Positions 25,875 to 36,253 of a stretch of DNA of 64,000 nucleotides are shown here, one piece after another. Position 1 is the stretch's first letter. Every line of letters starts with the position of its first letter. The notes below the pieces were generated by a model that searched no databases, was not told the DNA's origin, and saw nothing but the letters and a program-made list of their open reading frames with translations. This DNA comes from Thermohalobaculum sp050330995 (lineage in GTDB: Bacteria; Pseudomonadota; Alphaproteobacteria; Rhodobacterales; Rhodobacteraceae). A program made the position numbers and the translations under genes. The stretch lies in contig JBHJHI010000037.1 in assembly GCA_050330995.1 (NCBI GenBank), positions 15,909 to 79,908 of the forward strand, written 5' to 3'.

Positions 25875-26564
25875 TCATGTGCCGACGGCCGCGACCGCCG
25901 CGCGCAGCGCCGCGATGTTGCGCGCGTAAGGGCCGGGGTCCTCGGCCGAGCCGCCCGCGAACACCGCCGAGCCCGCGACCAGCACGTCGGCGCCGGCGGC
26001 GACCACGCCCGGCGCGGTCGCGGGCGTCACGCCGCCGTCGATCTCGATGCGGACGTCGCGCCCGGCCGTCATCTCGCGCAGGCGCTTCACCTTGGGGATC
26101 ATCGCCTCGATGAAGGACTGCCCGCCGAAGCCCGGGTTGACCGTCATCACGCAGATCAGCGCGACGCGGTCGAGCACCCATTCGACCGCCTCCGGCGGCG
26201 TCGCGGGGTTCAGCGCCACGCCGGCGCGGCAGCCGGCCGCCCGGATCGCCTGAAGCGTGCGATCGAGATGCGGTCCGGCCTCGACATGGGCGGTGACGAT
26301 GTCGGCGCCGGCCTCGGCGAAGGCGGCGATCAGGGGGTCGACCGGGGCGATCATCAGATGGACGTCGAGCGTGCCCGCGACGTGGGGGCGGATCGCCTTC
26401 ACCATCGCCGGGCCGAAGGTCAGGTTCGGTACGAAATGGCCGTCCATGACGTCGACGTGGACCCAGTCGGCGCCGGCGGCCTCGACCGCGCGGCACTCGG
26501 CGCCCATGGCGGCGAAGTCGGCCGACAGGATCGACGGCGCGATCAGGACCGGGGCGTCGGGCAT
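25875..26564 (-). CDS. rpe: ribulose-phosphate 3-epimerase
   Basis: A 229-residue TIM barrel interconverting ribulose 5-phosphate and xylulose 5-phosphate in the pentose phosphate or Calvin cycles. Blocks: IAPSILSADFAAMG, VHVDVMDGHFVPNLTFG (metal residues), LDVHLMI, MTVNPGFGGQSFI and IDGGVT. The start MPDAPVLIAPSIL was preferred to a 13-residue upstream extension. It precedes gph by 16 bases. Confidence 0.97.
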   Translation of the reverse strand: MPDAPVLIAPSILSADFAAMGAECRAVEAAGADWVHVDVMDGHFVPNLTFGPAMVKAIRPHVAGTLDVHLMIAPVDPLIAAFAEAGADIVTAHVEAGPHLDRTLQAIRAAGCRAGVALNPATPPEAVEWVLDRVALICVMTVNPGFGGQSFIEAMIPKVKRLREMTAGRDVRIEIDGGVTPATAPGVVAAGADVLVAGSAVFAGGSAEDPGPYARNIAALRAAVAAVGT

Positions 26565-26644
26565 CGTCTCTCCCCTCGCAGGACGCGACGCCGCATGCGC
26601 CATGACGCTGTGCGGCGCAAGGGGGACGGCACGTCGCGAAGGGC

Positions 26645-27007
26645 TCAGGCGGCGACCGCCTCGATCGCCCGCCTCAGCTCGCCCGGCGTGATCGGCTTGG
26701 TCAGCACCGGCGCGTCGAAGCCCGCGAACGCCGGATCGCGGCTGGCGTAGCCCGAGCAGAACACGAGCCGGGTGCCGCGCTCCTTCAGCTTGCGCGCGAT
26801 CGCGAGGCTGTCGCGCCCGCGTCCGAGGTTCAGGTCGAGAACGCCGATATCGAAGCGCTCGGCCTCGGTCAGCGCGTGCGCCTCCGTCTCGTCGAAGGCG
26901 ATCGCGACGCGGCCGAAGCCGATCTCACGGAGCATGTCCTCGCCGTGCAGGGCGATGAGCACCTCGTCTTCCAGATAGATCACCGACAGGTCGGCGAGAT
27001 GGGGCAC
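26645..27007 (-). CDS. stand-alone response regulator receiver
   Basis: A 120-residue single receiver domain. An acidic pair lies in IYLEDEVLIAL, the phospho-acceptor aspartate in IGVLDLNLGRGRDS, and the conserved lysine in APVLTKPIT. No output domain follows. Such receivers in alphaproteobacteria often serve HisKA_2/HWE kinases or phosphorelays, and two such kinases are encoded later in the window. I set the start at GTG 27007, preceded by AGGGAGG, over a longer frame lacking domain sequence. Confidence 0.85.
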   Translation of the reverse strand: MPHLADLSVIYLEDEVLIALHGEDMLREIGFGRVAIAFDETEAHALTEAERFDIGVLDLNLGRGRDSLAIARKLKERGTRLVFCSGYASRDPAFAGFDAPVLTKPITPGELRRAIEAVAA

Positions 27008-27268
27008 GCAGGCCTCCCTGAAATCCGTTCCGCGTTCGACACTATGATTGTCGGGGCAACGATGGCCGCTGACAACCCGACGCACCCAGACGAATCATGC
27101 TTATCTGTCGCAGGTGACGTGGCGTCGCTGTCAAGACGTCGGGTTAAGGGAATGTTCGCCGTTTCGCTGCCCGAACGGTCCCGTCATGAAGCGTTCTCGA
27201 TTGAGACACCGATCGTCCGGACCCCTCGCCCGCGTGCCTCGCGCGAGCGCCGCGTGCGCGGCCCGAGG

Positions 27269-27316
27269 GCGATGCCGCATGCGCGGCGGGCAGCGATACC
27301 GCATGCGCGGCGGACG
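27269..27316. repeat. 24-bp tandem repeat, two copies
   Basis: Two adjacent 24-base units, GCGATGCCGCATGCGCGGCG... and GCGATACCGCATGCGCGGCG..., match at 21 of 24 positions. Each contains the hexamer GCATGC. Role unknown. Confidence 0.7.
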
Positions 27317-27495
27317 GTGGGCCGCGTCCCCCGTCCGGGCGCCCGCCCCCTTCTTCCGTGCCGCCGGCGAGACGGAGGCGCGCACGCTGGTCGCGGATCG
27401 CATGCGATCGATCCGCCTGCCGAAGATCGCCGCCCGGCTCGAAAGACCCCGCTCTCGCCCCCTGATCGTTCAGGCGCGCATTCTTCGACGGCTCC

Positions 27496-27520
27496 GGAAC
27501 AGCCGATAGTCTTTCCCGTT
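27496..27520 (+). promoter_or_regulatory. EcfG-type general stress promoter
   Basis: GGAAC, 16 bases, CGTT is exactly the consensus for the alphaproteobacterial general-stress sigma factor EcfG (GGAAC-N16/17-CGTT). It lies about 55 bases before the start of the exported protein at 27574 and in the right orientation. Only sequence matching supports it. Confidence 0.6.
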
Positions 27521-27573
27521 TCAGGACTCGGCATGCCCCTGACGGAGCGTGTCGCCAACAACGGGAGGAAGCC

Positions 27574-28272
27574 ATGACGCTTCGAACAGCCGCCATCCTT
27601 CTCGCCGGCACCGCGCTGGCGACGACGGCACTCGCGCAGAGCACGGGCGGGGGTCAGTCGAGCGGGCAGTCGGGCCAGTCGGCCGCGTCGAGCGGGCAGG
27701 GGTCGGCGAGGGGGTGTGCCGCGCGGCGCGAGCAGGCGGGCATCGCCTTCGAGGAGGGCAGCGTCGAGAGCCGCGAGGAGGTGGTCTCGAACCTCGAGGA
27801 CGCCGGCATGCAGGACGTGCGCGTCGAGGAGACCTCCTATCTGGTCGAGGCGACCACGCCGAAGGGCAACTGCGTGCGCCTGGTGATCGGTTCGGGCGGC
27901 TCCTCCGGGGGCGGCACGCCGATGATGGGCGGGACCGGGAGCGGCACGCCGGCCGCCGCGGCGGGCGCGGACCAGTCCGGCGCCGACGCGTCGAGCGACC
28001 GGCAGAGCGCGTCCGGCGGCTCGTCGTCCGACAGCATGTCGTCGAGCGGCCAGTCCGCCACCGGCGGGTCGTCCTCGGGCGGGGCCATGTCGAGCGAGCA
28101 GGCGCAGGCGTCGATGGAATCGCTGGAGCGCTCGCTTTCCGAGGCGGGCTACAGCGACATCCGCTTCCTGGAGGCGGCCTACGTCGTGCGCGGCACATCG
28201 GAGAACGGCGAGAACGTCCTGATGGTCGTGAACGCCGAGATCGGCACCGCCACGGGGGGCGACGACCGCTAG
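27574..28272 (+). CDS. exported low-complexity protein with two repeated domains
   Basis: A 232-residue protein with signal peptide MTLRTAAILLAGTALATTALAQ. Two similar domains, VESREEVVSNLEDAGMQDVRVEE...YLVEATT and MESLERSLSEAGYSDIRFLEA...YVVRGTS, resemble PepSY/BON-like periplasmic units. They are joined by a long Ser-Gly-Gln-rich linker. A GSR-type promoter lies upstream, so it is probably made under stress or in stationary phase. The function is unknown. The signal peptide and repeat are seen directly; the fold assignment is inference. Confidence 0.75.
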   Translation: MTLRTAAILLAGTALATTALAQSTGGGQSSGQSGQSAASSGQGSARGCAARREQAGIAFEEGSVESREEVVSNLEDAGMQDVRVEETSYLVEATTPKGNCVRLVIGSGGSSGGGTPMMGGTGSGTPAAAAGADQSGADASSDRQSASGGSSSDSMSSSGQSATGGSSSGGAMSSEQAQASMESLERSLSEAGYSDIRFLEAAYVVRGTSENGENVLMVVNAEIGTATGGDDR

Positions 28273-28357
28273 CCGGGCCCGGACGACCGACGCCCGGCTC
28301 CGAAAGGCCGTCCCGCCCGGCCGCGTCGGGCCGGGTCCGGTGCTCGGGAAACGACGA

Positions 28358-28383
28358 AGGCCGCGCCCCGAGGGACGCGGCCT
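28358..28383 (-). terminator. groEL transcription terminator
   Basis: AGGCCGCG and CGCGGCCT pair across a loop of ten bases. Read on the minus strand this stem follows the groEL stop, and the tail TTCGTCGTTT is T-rich. A convergent gene ends upstream, so it may stop both. Confidence 0.65.
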
Positions 28384-28435
28384 CCGCGTGTCGGCAGGTC
28401 GACGCCCCCGCGAGGGGGCGCCGTCCGCGGCACGA

Positions 28436-30079
<1,644 letters not shown>

Positions 30080-30130
30080 AATTGTCTCTCCTGTCGGGGG
30101 TTGGTCGGGGTCGCCTGGCTCAGGCGCGGA

Positions 30131-30442
30131 TCACGCGGCCTGTGCGGCGCTGTCGCCCGACATGACACCGAGGATGTCGCTCTCCTTCATGATCAGGAGA
30201 TCCTCGCCGTCGATCTTGACCTCGGTGCCCGACCACTTGCCGAACAGCACGCGGTCGCCGGCCTTCACGTCCATGGCGATGCGCTCGCCGTCCTCCTTGC
30301 GCGCGCCGGCGCCGACCGCGACCACCTCGCCCTGCTGGGGCTTCTCCTTGGCGGTGTCGGGGATGATCAGGCCGCCCTTGGTCTTCTCGTCGGACTCGAT
30401 GCGGCGGACCAGCACGCGGTCGTGAAGGGGGGTGAAGCTCAT
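30131..30442 (-). CDS. groS: co-chaperonin GroES
   Basis: A 103-residue Hsp10 that caps GroEL. It begins MSFTPLHDRVLVRRIESDEK and holds the mobile-loop region KTKGGLIIPDTAKEKPQQGEV. A 13-residue upstream in-frame extension was not used. The C-terminus SGDSAAQAA is a few residues longer than usual. Confidence 0.98.
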   Translation of the reverse strand: MSFTPLHDRVLVRRIESDEKTKGGLIIPDTAKEKPQQGEVVAVGAGARKEDGERIAMDVKAGDRVLFGKWSGTEVKIDGEDLLIMKESDILGVMSGDSAAQAA

Positions 30443-30502
30443 GGATAAGCGCTCCCTCGGGTTCGCTGTTGCCTCTCTCACCGGGCGATTGACGCCCGGG
30501 TG

Positions 30503-30529
30503 TTAGCACTCTCTGGGGGTGACTGCTAA
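30503..30529. promoter_or_regulatory. CIRCE operator of groESL
   Basis: TTAGCACTC, nine bases, GACTGCTAA. This matches the HrcA-binding CIRCE element with one change (GACTGCTAA for GAGTGCTAA). It sits between the -10 box and groS, so HrcA repression of groESL is expected. Confidence 0.9.
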
Positions 30530-30537
30530 CTGGCGTG

Positions 30538-30566
30538 CAGATAGAAAACGCCGGAAGCCGTGTCAA
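30538..30566 (-). promoter_or_regulatory. groESL promoter
   Basis: On the minus strand TTGACA is followed after exactly 17 bases by TATCTG, a good housekeeping -35/-10 pair. The CIRCE operator starts nine bases downstream of the -10, so the repressor would cover the start of transcription. Confidence 0.75.
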
Positions 30567-30782
30567 CAGGGGACGGCGCGAAAACGTCGCAGGCGCGAAA
30601 CCGCCGTCGCCTTACGAGATGGGTGCGTCCGCAGTCGCGGTGAAGGGGAGGCGGGAGCGCGCTTCCGCGCCTCGGGACGGCGTCCGCACGAGGTGCCGGA
30701 CGGGGCAAACCGCGCGCCCCGTCCCGCGTTGACCAAGCGGCGCCGACACCGGCCCGCGCCGCCCTGTCCGAGGGGAGCCACC

Positions 30783-31877
30783 ATGTCCGACGCCCCGTAC
30801 CGCCGCTCCGCCTGGCCCGAACGCGCGCGCTGGACGCTCGGCCGCCTCGCCGCCCTCGCCGTGGCGGGGGCTGTCGCGCTCGCCACGGCCCCGCACGCGC
30901 CGGCGGCCGAACTGCTCTGCGAGGGCGAGGACCTGATCGCGCGGCTCGCCGAGACAGATCCGGCGGCCCACGCCGCCCTCCTGGCCGAGGCGGAGGCCGT
31001 CGAGAACGGCGGCCGTCGCCTCTGGCGCATCGAGCCCGAGGCGGGGGGCGCGCCCTCGCACCTGTTTGGCACCTACCACGACACCGAGGCCGACGACACG
31101 CTGACCCCGGCCGTGGACGCCGCCTTCGAGACGGCCGAACGCCTGGTGGTCGAGCTGACCACGGCGGAGGTCGCGCGCATGGAGAAGCGCGCGCGCACCG
31201 ACCCCGGCTTCGTGATGCGCCCCGAGCCGCTCGACGGCGTCGACACCCTGTCCGAACGGCTGTCGCCCGAGGAACGGGTCGCCGCCGAGGCCGTGCTGGC
31301 CGAGCGCGGGCTCAACCTCGCCGTCGCCGAGCGGCTGCGCCCCTGGATGCTGTTCTCGACGCTCGGCGTGCCGGCCTGCCAGATGCGCGCGCTCGCCGCC
31401 GGCGAATCGGTGCTCGACCAGGTGCTGGTCGAGCGCGCCGAGGCGAGGGGCCTCCCGGTCACGGGGCTCGAGACCTACGAGGCGGCGCTCGGCGCCTTCG
31501 ACGCGCTCGACGACGAGGCGACGCGCCGCCTCGCGGTCGACGCCCTCCTGCTCGCCGCGATCGAGGAGGACGTGCGCGCGACGCTTCTCGGCGCCTACGC
31601 CGAGGGCGAGGTCGGGCTGCTGGCCGCTTTCGGCGACCGTCTCGCGCGCACCCGCACCGCGCAGACGTCCGAGGAAGGCGCGCGCCTCGCCGAAGCCTTC
31701 GCCGAGAGGCTTCTCGTCGGGCGCAACCGCGCCTGGATGGATCCCCTAGAGGCCGCGCTCGCCGACGGCGGCGCCTTCGTCGCCGTCGGCGCGCTGCACC
31801 TGCCGGGCGAGGACGGTCTGGTGGCGCTGCTGCGCGAGCGCGGCTACGCGGTCGAGCCGGTCGCCGAGGGGTTCTGA
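30783..31877 (+). CDS. TraB/GumN-like family protein with signal peptide
   Basis: A 364-residue protein. A hydrophobic N-terminal segment (LAALAVAGAVALATAPHAPAA) serves as signal peptide or anchor. The TraB/GumN signature is present: HLFGTYHDTEADD near residue 98, the ALHLPGEDGLVALLRERGY motif at the C-terminus, and acidic residues that may bind metal. Related proteins (TIKI-like metalloproteases) are proposed to be hydrolases, though bacterial function is unsettled. The start was set at MSDAPYRRSA; the longer frame lacks homologous sequence. Confidence 0.82.
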   Translation: MSDAPYRRSAWPERARWTLGRLAALAVAGAVALATAPHAPAAELLCEGEDLIARLAETDPAAHAALLAEAEAVENGGRRLWRIEPEAGGAPSHLFGTYHDTEADDTLTPAVDAAFETAERLVVELTTAEVARMEKRARTDPGFVMRPEPLDGVDTLSERLSPEERVAAEAVLAERGLNLAVAERLRPWMLFSTLGVPACQMRALAAGESVLDQVLVERAEARGLPVTGLETYEAALGAFDALDDEATRRLAVDALLLAAIEEDVRATLLGAYAEGEVGLLAAFGDRLARTRTAQTSEEGARLAEAFAERLLVGRNRAWMDPLEAALADGGAFVAVGALHLPGEDGLVALLRERGYAVEPVAEGF

Positions 31878-31881
31878 GCGC

Positions 31882-32430
31882 TCAGGCGAACACGGCGGCG
31901 AGACCGAGGCAGCCCGCCGCCCCCCAGCTCAGCGGCCGACGCAGCACCGGCCACCAGGCGGGCGCGCCGCCGCGCTCGGCGAGCGTCACGTCGGCGCTCA
32001 GCAGCACCACGAAGCCGACCGCGAGCAGACCGAGTCGCAGGGGATCGTCGAGCCAGAGCACCGGCCAGGCGAACAGCGCCGGGATCACCGACACGCCGTA
32101 GCGCAGCCACTCGCGCCGCGCGCCGCGCGCGTCGCCCGGCAGTGCCTCGCGTCCGAGGCCGGCCGCGGCGAAGCCCCAGCGACAGCCGCCCATGAACGAC
32201 AGGATCACCGCGCCGTAGCCCGCGAGCAGATCGCGCGTCAGCGCGCCGGGCTCGCCCGAGAGCAGGAGCGTGCCGGCCGCGCCCAGGCCGAAGGGGATAA
32301 GCCCCGAGAGACCGAGCCAGGCCGCCGCCTCCGGCACGCCCGGCATGGGCCGGCGGTCGTCGCGCGCCGTCGCCGCCCGGCTCGCGGCCCCGGCCCGTCC
32401 CTGTCCCTGCGGCCCCCGGTCCTGCGGCAT
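31882..32430 (-). CDS. DUF3429 integral membrane protein
   Basis: A 182-residue membrane protein with about five hydrophobic segments after a polar N-terminus. The family motif VPEAAAWLGLSGLIPF and the loop SFMGGCRWGFA are visible. The ATG at 32430 is preceded by GGAGG. An ATG at 32346 just before the conserved start is an alternative. The family has no assigned function. It is divergent from the DUF393 gene and convergent with the TraB gene. Confidence 0.8.
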   Translation of the reverse strand: MPQDRGPQGQGRAGAASRAATARDDRRPMPGVPEAAAWLGLSGLIPFGLGAAGTLLLSGEPGALTRDLLAGYGAVILSFMGGCRWGFAAAGLGREALPGDARGARREWLRYGVSVIPALFAWPVLWLDDPLRLGLLAVGFVVLLSADVTLAERGGAPAWWPVLRRPLSWGAAGCLGLAAVFA

Positions 32431-32506
32431 CGACGCCTCCGTCCTCGCCGTCGCGGCCTCGCGCGACCATCTCCAGGCCGAGATGCGACGCGAGAGGGAG
32501 ACGACC

Positions 32507-32935
32507 ATGGCCGAGACCACGCCGGAGGCCGCGACCGAACCGCGCGAAGACGGGTCGCGAGCGGCGGTGCGCGACGACGCGGCCGCCGCGGCGATCTACT
32601 ACGACGGCGGCTGCCCGGTCTGCGCCCGCGAGATCGGGACGTATCGCGCCATGGCGGGCGCGGAGGCGGTCGAGTGGGTCGACGTCGACGACCGCGCCAA
32701 CGCCGGCCGCCTGCCCGACGGCCTCGATCGCGACACGCTCGTCAACCGCTTCACCGTTCGCCGGCGCGACGGGCGCCTCGCGGACGGCGCGGCGGGGTTC
32801 TTCGCGATGTGGCGCGGTCTGCCGCGGATGCGCCGGGTCGCGCTCGCGCTCGACCGCCCGCCGTTTCGCCAGGTCGCCGAGGGTGCCTACCGGCTGTTCC
32901 TGGCGGTGCGCCCGCTCTGGCGCCGCCCCGGCTGA
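32507..32935 (+). CDS. DUF393 (DCC) thiol-disulfide oxidoreductase family protein
   Basis: A 142-residue protein with the DCC signature YYDGGCPVCAREIGTYRAM: a thioredoxin-like CPVC redox motif. The region VEWVDVDDRAN is also family-typical. It is predicted to be a small redox protein. The start ATG at 32507 has GAGGGAG upstream. It is divergently arranged with DUF3429, sharing a 76-base promoter region. Confidence 0.85.
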   Translation: MAETTPEAATEPREDGSRAAVRDDAAAAAIYYDGGCPVCAREIGTYRAMAGAEAVEWVDVDDRANAGRLPDGLDRDTLVNRFTVRRRDGRLADGAAGFFAMWRGLPRMRRVALALDRPPFRQVAEGAYRLFLAVRPLWRRPG

Positions 32936-33090
32936 GGCCCGCGCCGCCGGGAGGGGCCGCCACCGTCGCGGGCGCGGCGCTCCCGATCGCCTCGGGCGGG
33001 AACGGGGACGCCCCGCGACCACGGCGCTTTGCCCGGGCGCCATGATGGGGTAGAGCGCGCGGCGACGCTCTACGACGCGGACCCCACGTC

Positions 33091-33951
33091 ATGACGCAAC
33101 TGATCGCCGGCTTCGACGACGTCGCCGAGGACTACGATGTCGCCCTGGTCGACCTCTGGGGCTGCTACCACGACGGCGAGCGCCCCTACCCGGAGGCGCT
33201 GGAGGCGCTCAGGCGCTACCGCAAGCGCGGCGGCCGGGTGGTGCTGCTGCCCAACGCGCCGCGCCCCTCGGCGGGGGTGGCCGAGTTCCTCGCCAAGATC
33301 GGCGCGCCCGAGGACACGCACGACGCCATCATGTCCTCGGGCGAGGCCTGCCAGCGCGCGATCGCCACTGGGCGGCACGGGCGGCGGCTGCACTACGTCG
33401 GCCCCGAGCGCGACCGGGCCATGCTTGCCGATCTCGACCTCGTCTCCCACCCGCTCGAAGAGGCGAGCGCGGTGCTGCTCACCGGGCTGCGCGACGACAG
33501 CCGCGAGCGGCCGGAGGACTACGACGACGAGGCCGGGCGCTGGCGCGCGCTCGGGCTGTCGGTGGTCTGCGCCAACCCGGACGTGGTGGTCGACCGCGGC
33601 GCGACGCGGCTCTGGTGCGCGGGCGCGGTCGCCGAGCGCTACGCCGCCGCCGGCGGGCAGGTGGTCTGGTACGGCAAGCCGCACCCGCCGAGCTACGAGG
33701 CGGCCTTCGCGCGGCTGCGCGAACTCGGCCTCACGCGTCTCGACCGCGACCGGGTCGTGGCGATCGGCGGCGGGCTGAAGACGGACGTGGCCGGCGCGAA
33801 CCGCCAGGGGCTCGACGCGAGCATCGTCACCGGCGGGATCGCCGCGGCCGAGGTCGGCGACGATCCCGAGCGCCCCGACCGCGACCGGCTGCGCGCCTAC
33901 TGCGCGCGCCACGGGCAACTGCCGCGCTACGCGGTGGCGCGGCTGCGCTGA
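33091..33951 (+). CDS. HAD superfamily class IIA hydrolase (TIGR01459-like)
   Basis: A 286-residue phosphatase-like protein. Motif I is ALVDLWGCYHDGERPYPEAL, with the aspartate nucleophile. The class IIA cap appears as VVLLPNAPRPSAG and the C-terminal part has the lysine motif YGKPHPPSYEAA and GGGLKTDVAGANRQG. Members of this group are NagD/PGP-like and the substrate in alphaproteobacteria is unknown. It stands alone. Confidence 0.87.
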   Translation: MTQLIAGFDDVAEDYDVALVDLWGCYHDGERPYPEALEALRRYRKRGGRVVLLPNAPRPSAGVAEFLAKIGAPEDTHDAIMSSGEACQRAIATGRHGRRLHYVGPERDRAMLADLDLVSHPLEEASAVLLTGLRDDSRERPEDYDDEAGRWRALGLSVVCANPDVVVDRGATRLWCAGAVAERYAAAGGQVVWYGKPHPPSYEAAFARLRELGLTRLDRDRVVAIGGGLKTDVAGANRQGLDASIVTGGIAAAEVGDDPERPDRDRLRAYCARHGQLPRYAVARLR

Positions 33952-34053
33952 CGCGTAGAGGCCGGTCTCGGCCCGAGGTCGACATTCGAGAGCCATGATG
34001 CTGCCCCGAAGTAAGCGCTCCTACAGCGCTGAAAGAGCAGCTTATGGAATGTC

Positions 34054-34977
34054 ATGTTCAAACGTGTGGGGGTGGCGCTACTCGCCGCCGTCGTGCCGGC
34101 GGGTGCCATCGCGGCGCCGATCGTGCTCGACTTCGACCGAGCCTACGAGGGGACGGTTAACGCGCGCGATACCGTCGACGGCGAGACGGTGACCAACGCG
34201 CCCAACACGGGCATCGTCGACGATCGCGGCCTGTTCCACGACGCCCTCGGCGTGCGCGTCTCGCTGCAGCGCCCCTCCGGCGAGACGCTGCCGGCGGTTC
34301 TCTACGACACCAACGCCTCGCCCGCCAACGCCGACCCGGACTTGCGCACCGGCACCGCCTTCGGCACGCCCGAGCTCGGTCGCGTGCTGATCGCGCAGGA
34401 GAAGCAGTCCGATATCGGCCTGAACGAGCAGGTCTACCTCACGGGCGGCACCGGCGAGTTCGACCCCTTCGGCTTCGAGCGCCCGGACGACGACGTGACC
34501 ACGGCGACCTTCACTTTCTACTTCGATCCCGCCCGCTACGCCGACGGCGTGGACATGCGCGAGATGAAGCTCGTCGACCTCGACGAGACGGCCGTCGACG
34601 ACGTGACCTTCGGCTTCTCCTACGTCGACCCGGCCAGGGCCGACGCGAGCATCAACGGCGCCTCGCCCCTGTCGATCGTCGTCCTAGAGAGCACCGGCAC
34701 CGCGACCGCCTCCGAATGCGCGAGCGATGGCGACGGCGACGACGGCGTGTGCAGCGGCGACAACTCGCTGCGCAGCTTCGGCTTCGACCCGACCGGGGAG
34801 ATCGCACGAGGCCTGCGCAGCTTCTCCGTCACGCTGGGCGGCATCTCGGGCGGGATCGAGGCGCTGTCCTTCGACCCGAGCGCCGCCGTGCCGCTGCCGG
34901 CGCCCGTCGCGCTGATGCTCTCGGCGATGGGTCTGCTCTACCTCGTGCGCCGCGAGAGGAGCACGCCATACCAGTAG
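34054..34977 (+). CDS. VPLPA-CTERM sorted surface protein
   Basis: A 307-residue exported protein. The signal peptide is MFKRVGVALLAAVVPAGAIAA. The C-terminus has AVPLPAPVALMLSAMGLLYL followed by RRERS, a VPLPA-CTERM sorting signal (short motif, hydrophobic helix, basic tail) recognised by an exosortase-type system. The body is beta-rich, acidic and low in lysine, and holds a DGDGDDG acidic stretch that could bind calcium. Its ligand is unknown. No exosortase gene is visible here. The sequence before its start is less GC-rich than the neighbouring genes. Confidence 0.87.
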   Translation: MFKRVGVALLAAVVPAGAIAAPIVLDFDRAYEGTVNARDTVDGETVTNAPNTGIVDDRGLFHDALGVRVSLQRPSGETLPAVLYDTNASPANADPDLRTGTAFGTPELGRVLIAQEKQSDIGLNEQVYLTGGTGEFDPFGFERPDDDVTTATFTFYFDPARYADGVDMREMKLVDLDETAVDDVTFGFSYVDPARADASINGASPLSIVVLESTGTATASECASDGDGDDGVCSGDNSLRSFGFDPTGEIARGLRSFSVTLGGISGGIEALSFDPSAAVPLPAPVALMLSAMGLLYLVRRERSTPYQ

Positions 34978-35294
34978 CCCGGCCGTGCCCGGGCGACCGG
35001 TTCCGGACCGTGGAGAAGGGGGGTGTCCATGAACGGCGGGGGGACGACCCACCGCCCGGATGGGGTGCGCCTCGGACGCGGGCCTATGGTCGCCACCGGC
35101 GCGCGGTGTCGGCGCCGGTCGGCATGCCGGCGGGTGTCTCGCCGTGGCGCCGCCCGGACCGAAGCGCCCGCACGATCCGCGTCGAGCGGGCGCCCGGCTC
35201 CCAGCGTCTCAGTTTGGCGGCTACGCCGACGCGATTCGCTGAGAGCATGATTCTTGCGGGCGTCGCAGGACGACGCCGAGACACGGCCCCCGGC
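34978..35294. other. intergenic region after VPLPA-CTERM gene
   Basis: About 317 bases between convergent genes. A small stem GCCCGG...CCGGGC lies right after the stop codon, and CGGT...ACCG follows it. They may help end transcription. Nothing else is evident. Confidence 0.4.
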
Positions 35295-36230
35295 TCAGGC
35301 GATCGCGCGGCGCCGCCGCCCCTCGCGCCGCCCGCGCGCGCCCGCCTCGGCCTCGCCCTCGGCGACGGCCGGCTTGTTCGCCCTGATCCAGGCCGCGCCG
35401 TGCGGGTCGTGATTCATGAGCAGGTTGGCCGCGCGCACCGCCTCCATCTCCTGGGGCCGGCAGGGGTTCATGATCGCCGACGTCATCCCGGAGGCGATCG
35501 CCATCGGCAGGAAGGCGGCGTTGACGCCGTGGCGGTTCGGCAGGCCGAACGACACGTTCGAGGCGCCGCAGGTGGTGTTGACGCCGAGCTCCTCGCGCAG
35601 GCGCCGCACCAGCGCGAACACCTGCCGCCCGGCGCTCGCCATGGCGCCGACCGGCATCACCAAGGGATCGACCACGATGTCGGCGGCCGGAATGCCGTGG
35701 TCGGCGGCGCGCTCGACGATCTTCTTCGCCACCGCGAAGCGGACCTCGGGGTCCTCGGAGATGCCGGTGTCGTCGTTCGAGATCGCCACCACCGGCACGT
35801 TGTACTTGGCCACGAGCGGCAGCACGGTCTCGAGGCGCTCCTCCTCGCCGGTGACCGAGTTCAGGAGCGGGCGGCCCTGCGCCGTCTCCAGCCCCGCGAC
35901 CAGCGCGCCCGGCACCGAGCTGTCGATCACGAGCGGCACGTCGACGAGATCCTGCACGAGCGTGACGAGGCGGCGCATCAGCGGCGGCTCGGTCTCGTTC
36001 GGGTTCGGGTTCGAATTGTAGACGACGCCGGCGTTCACATCGAGCGCCATGGCGCCGAAGCCGACCTGCTCCAGCGCGTCGCGCTCGACGGTCGAGAAGT
36101 CGCCGGCCTCCAGCTCGGCGGCGAGCTTCTTGCGCCCGGTGGGGTTGATGCGCTCGCCGATGACGCAGAACGGCTCCTCGAAGCCGATGGCGACCGCGCG
36201 GGTGCGGCTCTCGATGACGGTGCGGGTCAT
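35295..36230 (-). CDS. methyltetrahydrofolate:corrinoid methyltransferase (pterin-binding)
   Basis: A 311-residue TIM-barrel pterin-binding protein with the family start CVIGERINPTGRKKLAAEL, ALDVNAGV, DVPLVIDSSVPGAL and NTTCGASNVSFGLPNRHG. It would move a methyl group between tetrahydrofolate and a corrinoid protein. The C-terminus is a basic, low-complexity tail (EAGARGRREGRRRRAIA). It follows the MTHFR-like gene by 23 bases. The corrinoid protein partner is not encoded next to it. Confidence 0.88.
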   Translation of the reverse strand: MTRTVIESRTRAVAIGFEEPFCVIGERINPTGRKKLAAELEAGDFSTVERDALEQVGFGAMALDVNAGVVYNSNPNPNETEPPLMRRLVTLVQDLVDVPLVIDSSVPGALVAGLETAQGRPLLNSVTGEEERLETVLPLVAKYNVPVVAISNDDTGISEDPEVRFAVAKKIVERAADHGIPAADIVVDPLVMPVGAMASAGRQVFALVRRLREELGVNTTCGASNVSFGLPNRHGVNAAFLPMAIASGMTSAIMNPCRPQEMEAVRAANLLMNHDPHGAAWIRANKPAVAEGEAEAGARGRREGRRRRAIA

Positions 36231-36253
36231 GGTCGGGTCTTTCCTGAGGAGGG

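Larger units (their letters stand above)
27008..27573. other. long intergenic region with tandem repeat and stress promoter
   Basis: About 565 bases between two divergent genes. It has a 24-bp imperfect tandem repeat (27269-27316) and, near its right end, an EcfG-like promoter (27496-27520). I find no supported gene; the frames across it are arginine-rich shadows. Confidence 0.6.

Noticed and set aside
25815..26496. Second frame across rpe and gph giving a 222-codon product
   Set aside because: Arginine-rich shadow of rpe.
34011..34020. GTAAGCGCTC identical to the IS66 end at 63861
   Set aside because: Ten bases can match by chance, no transposase remnant or second end is nearby, and it sits in a promoter region.
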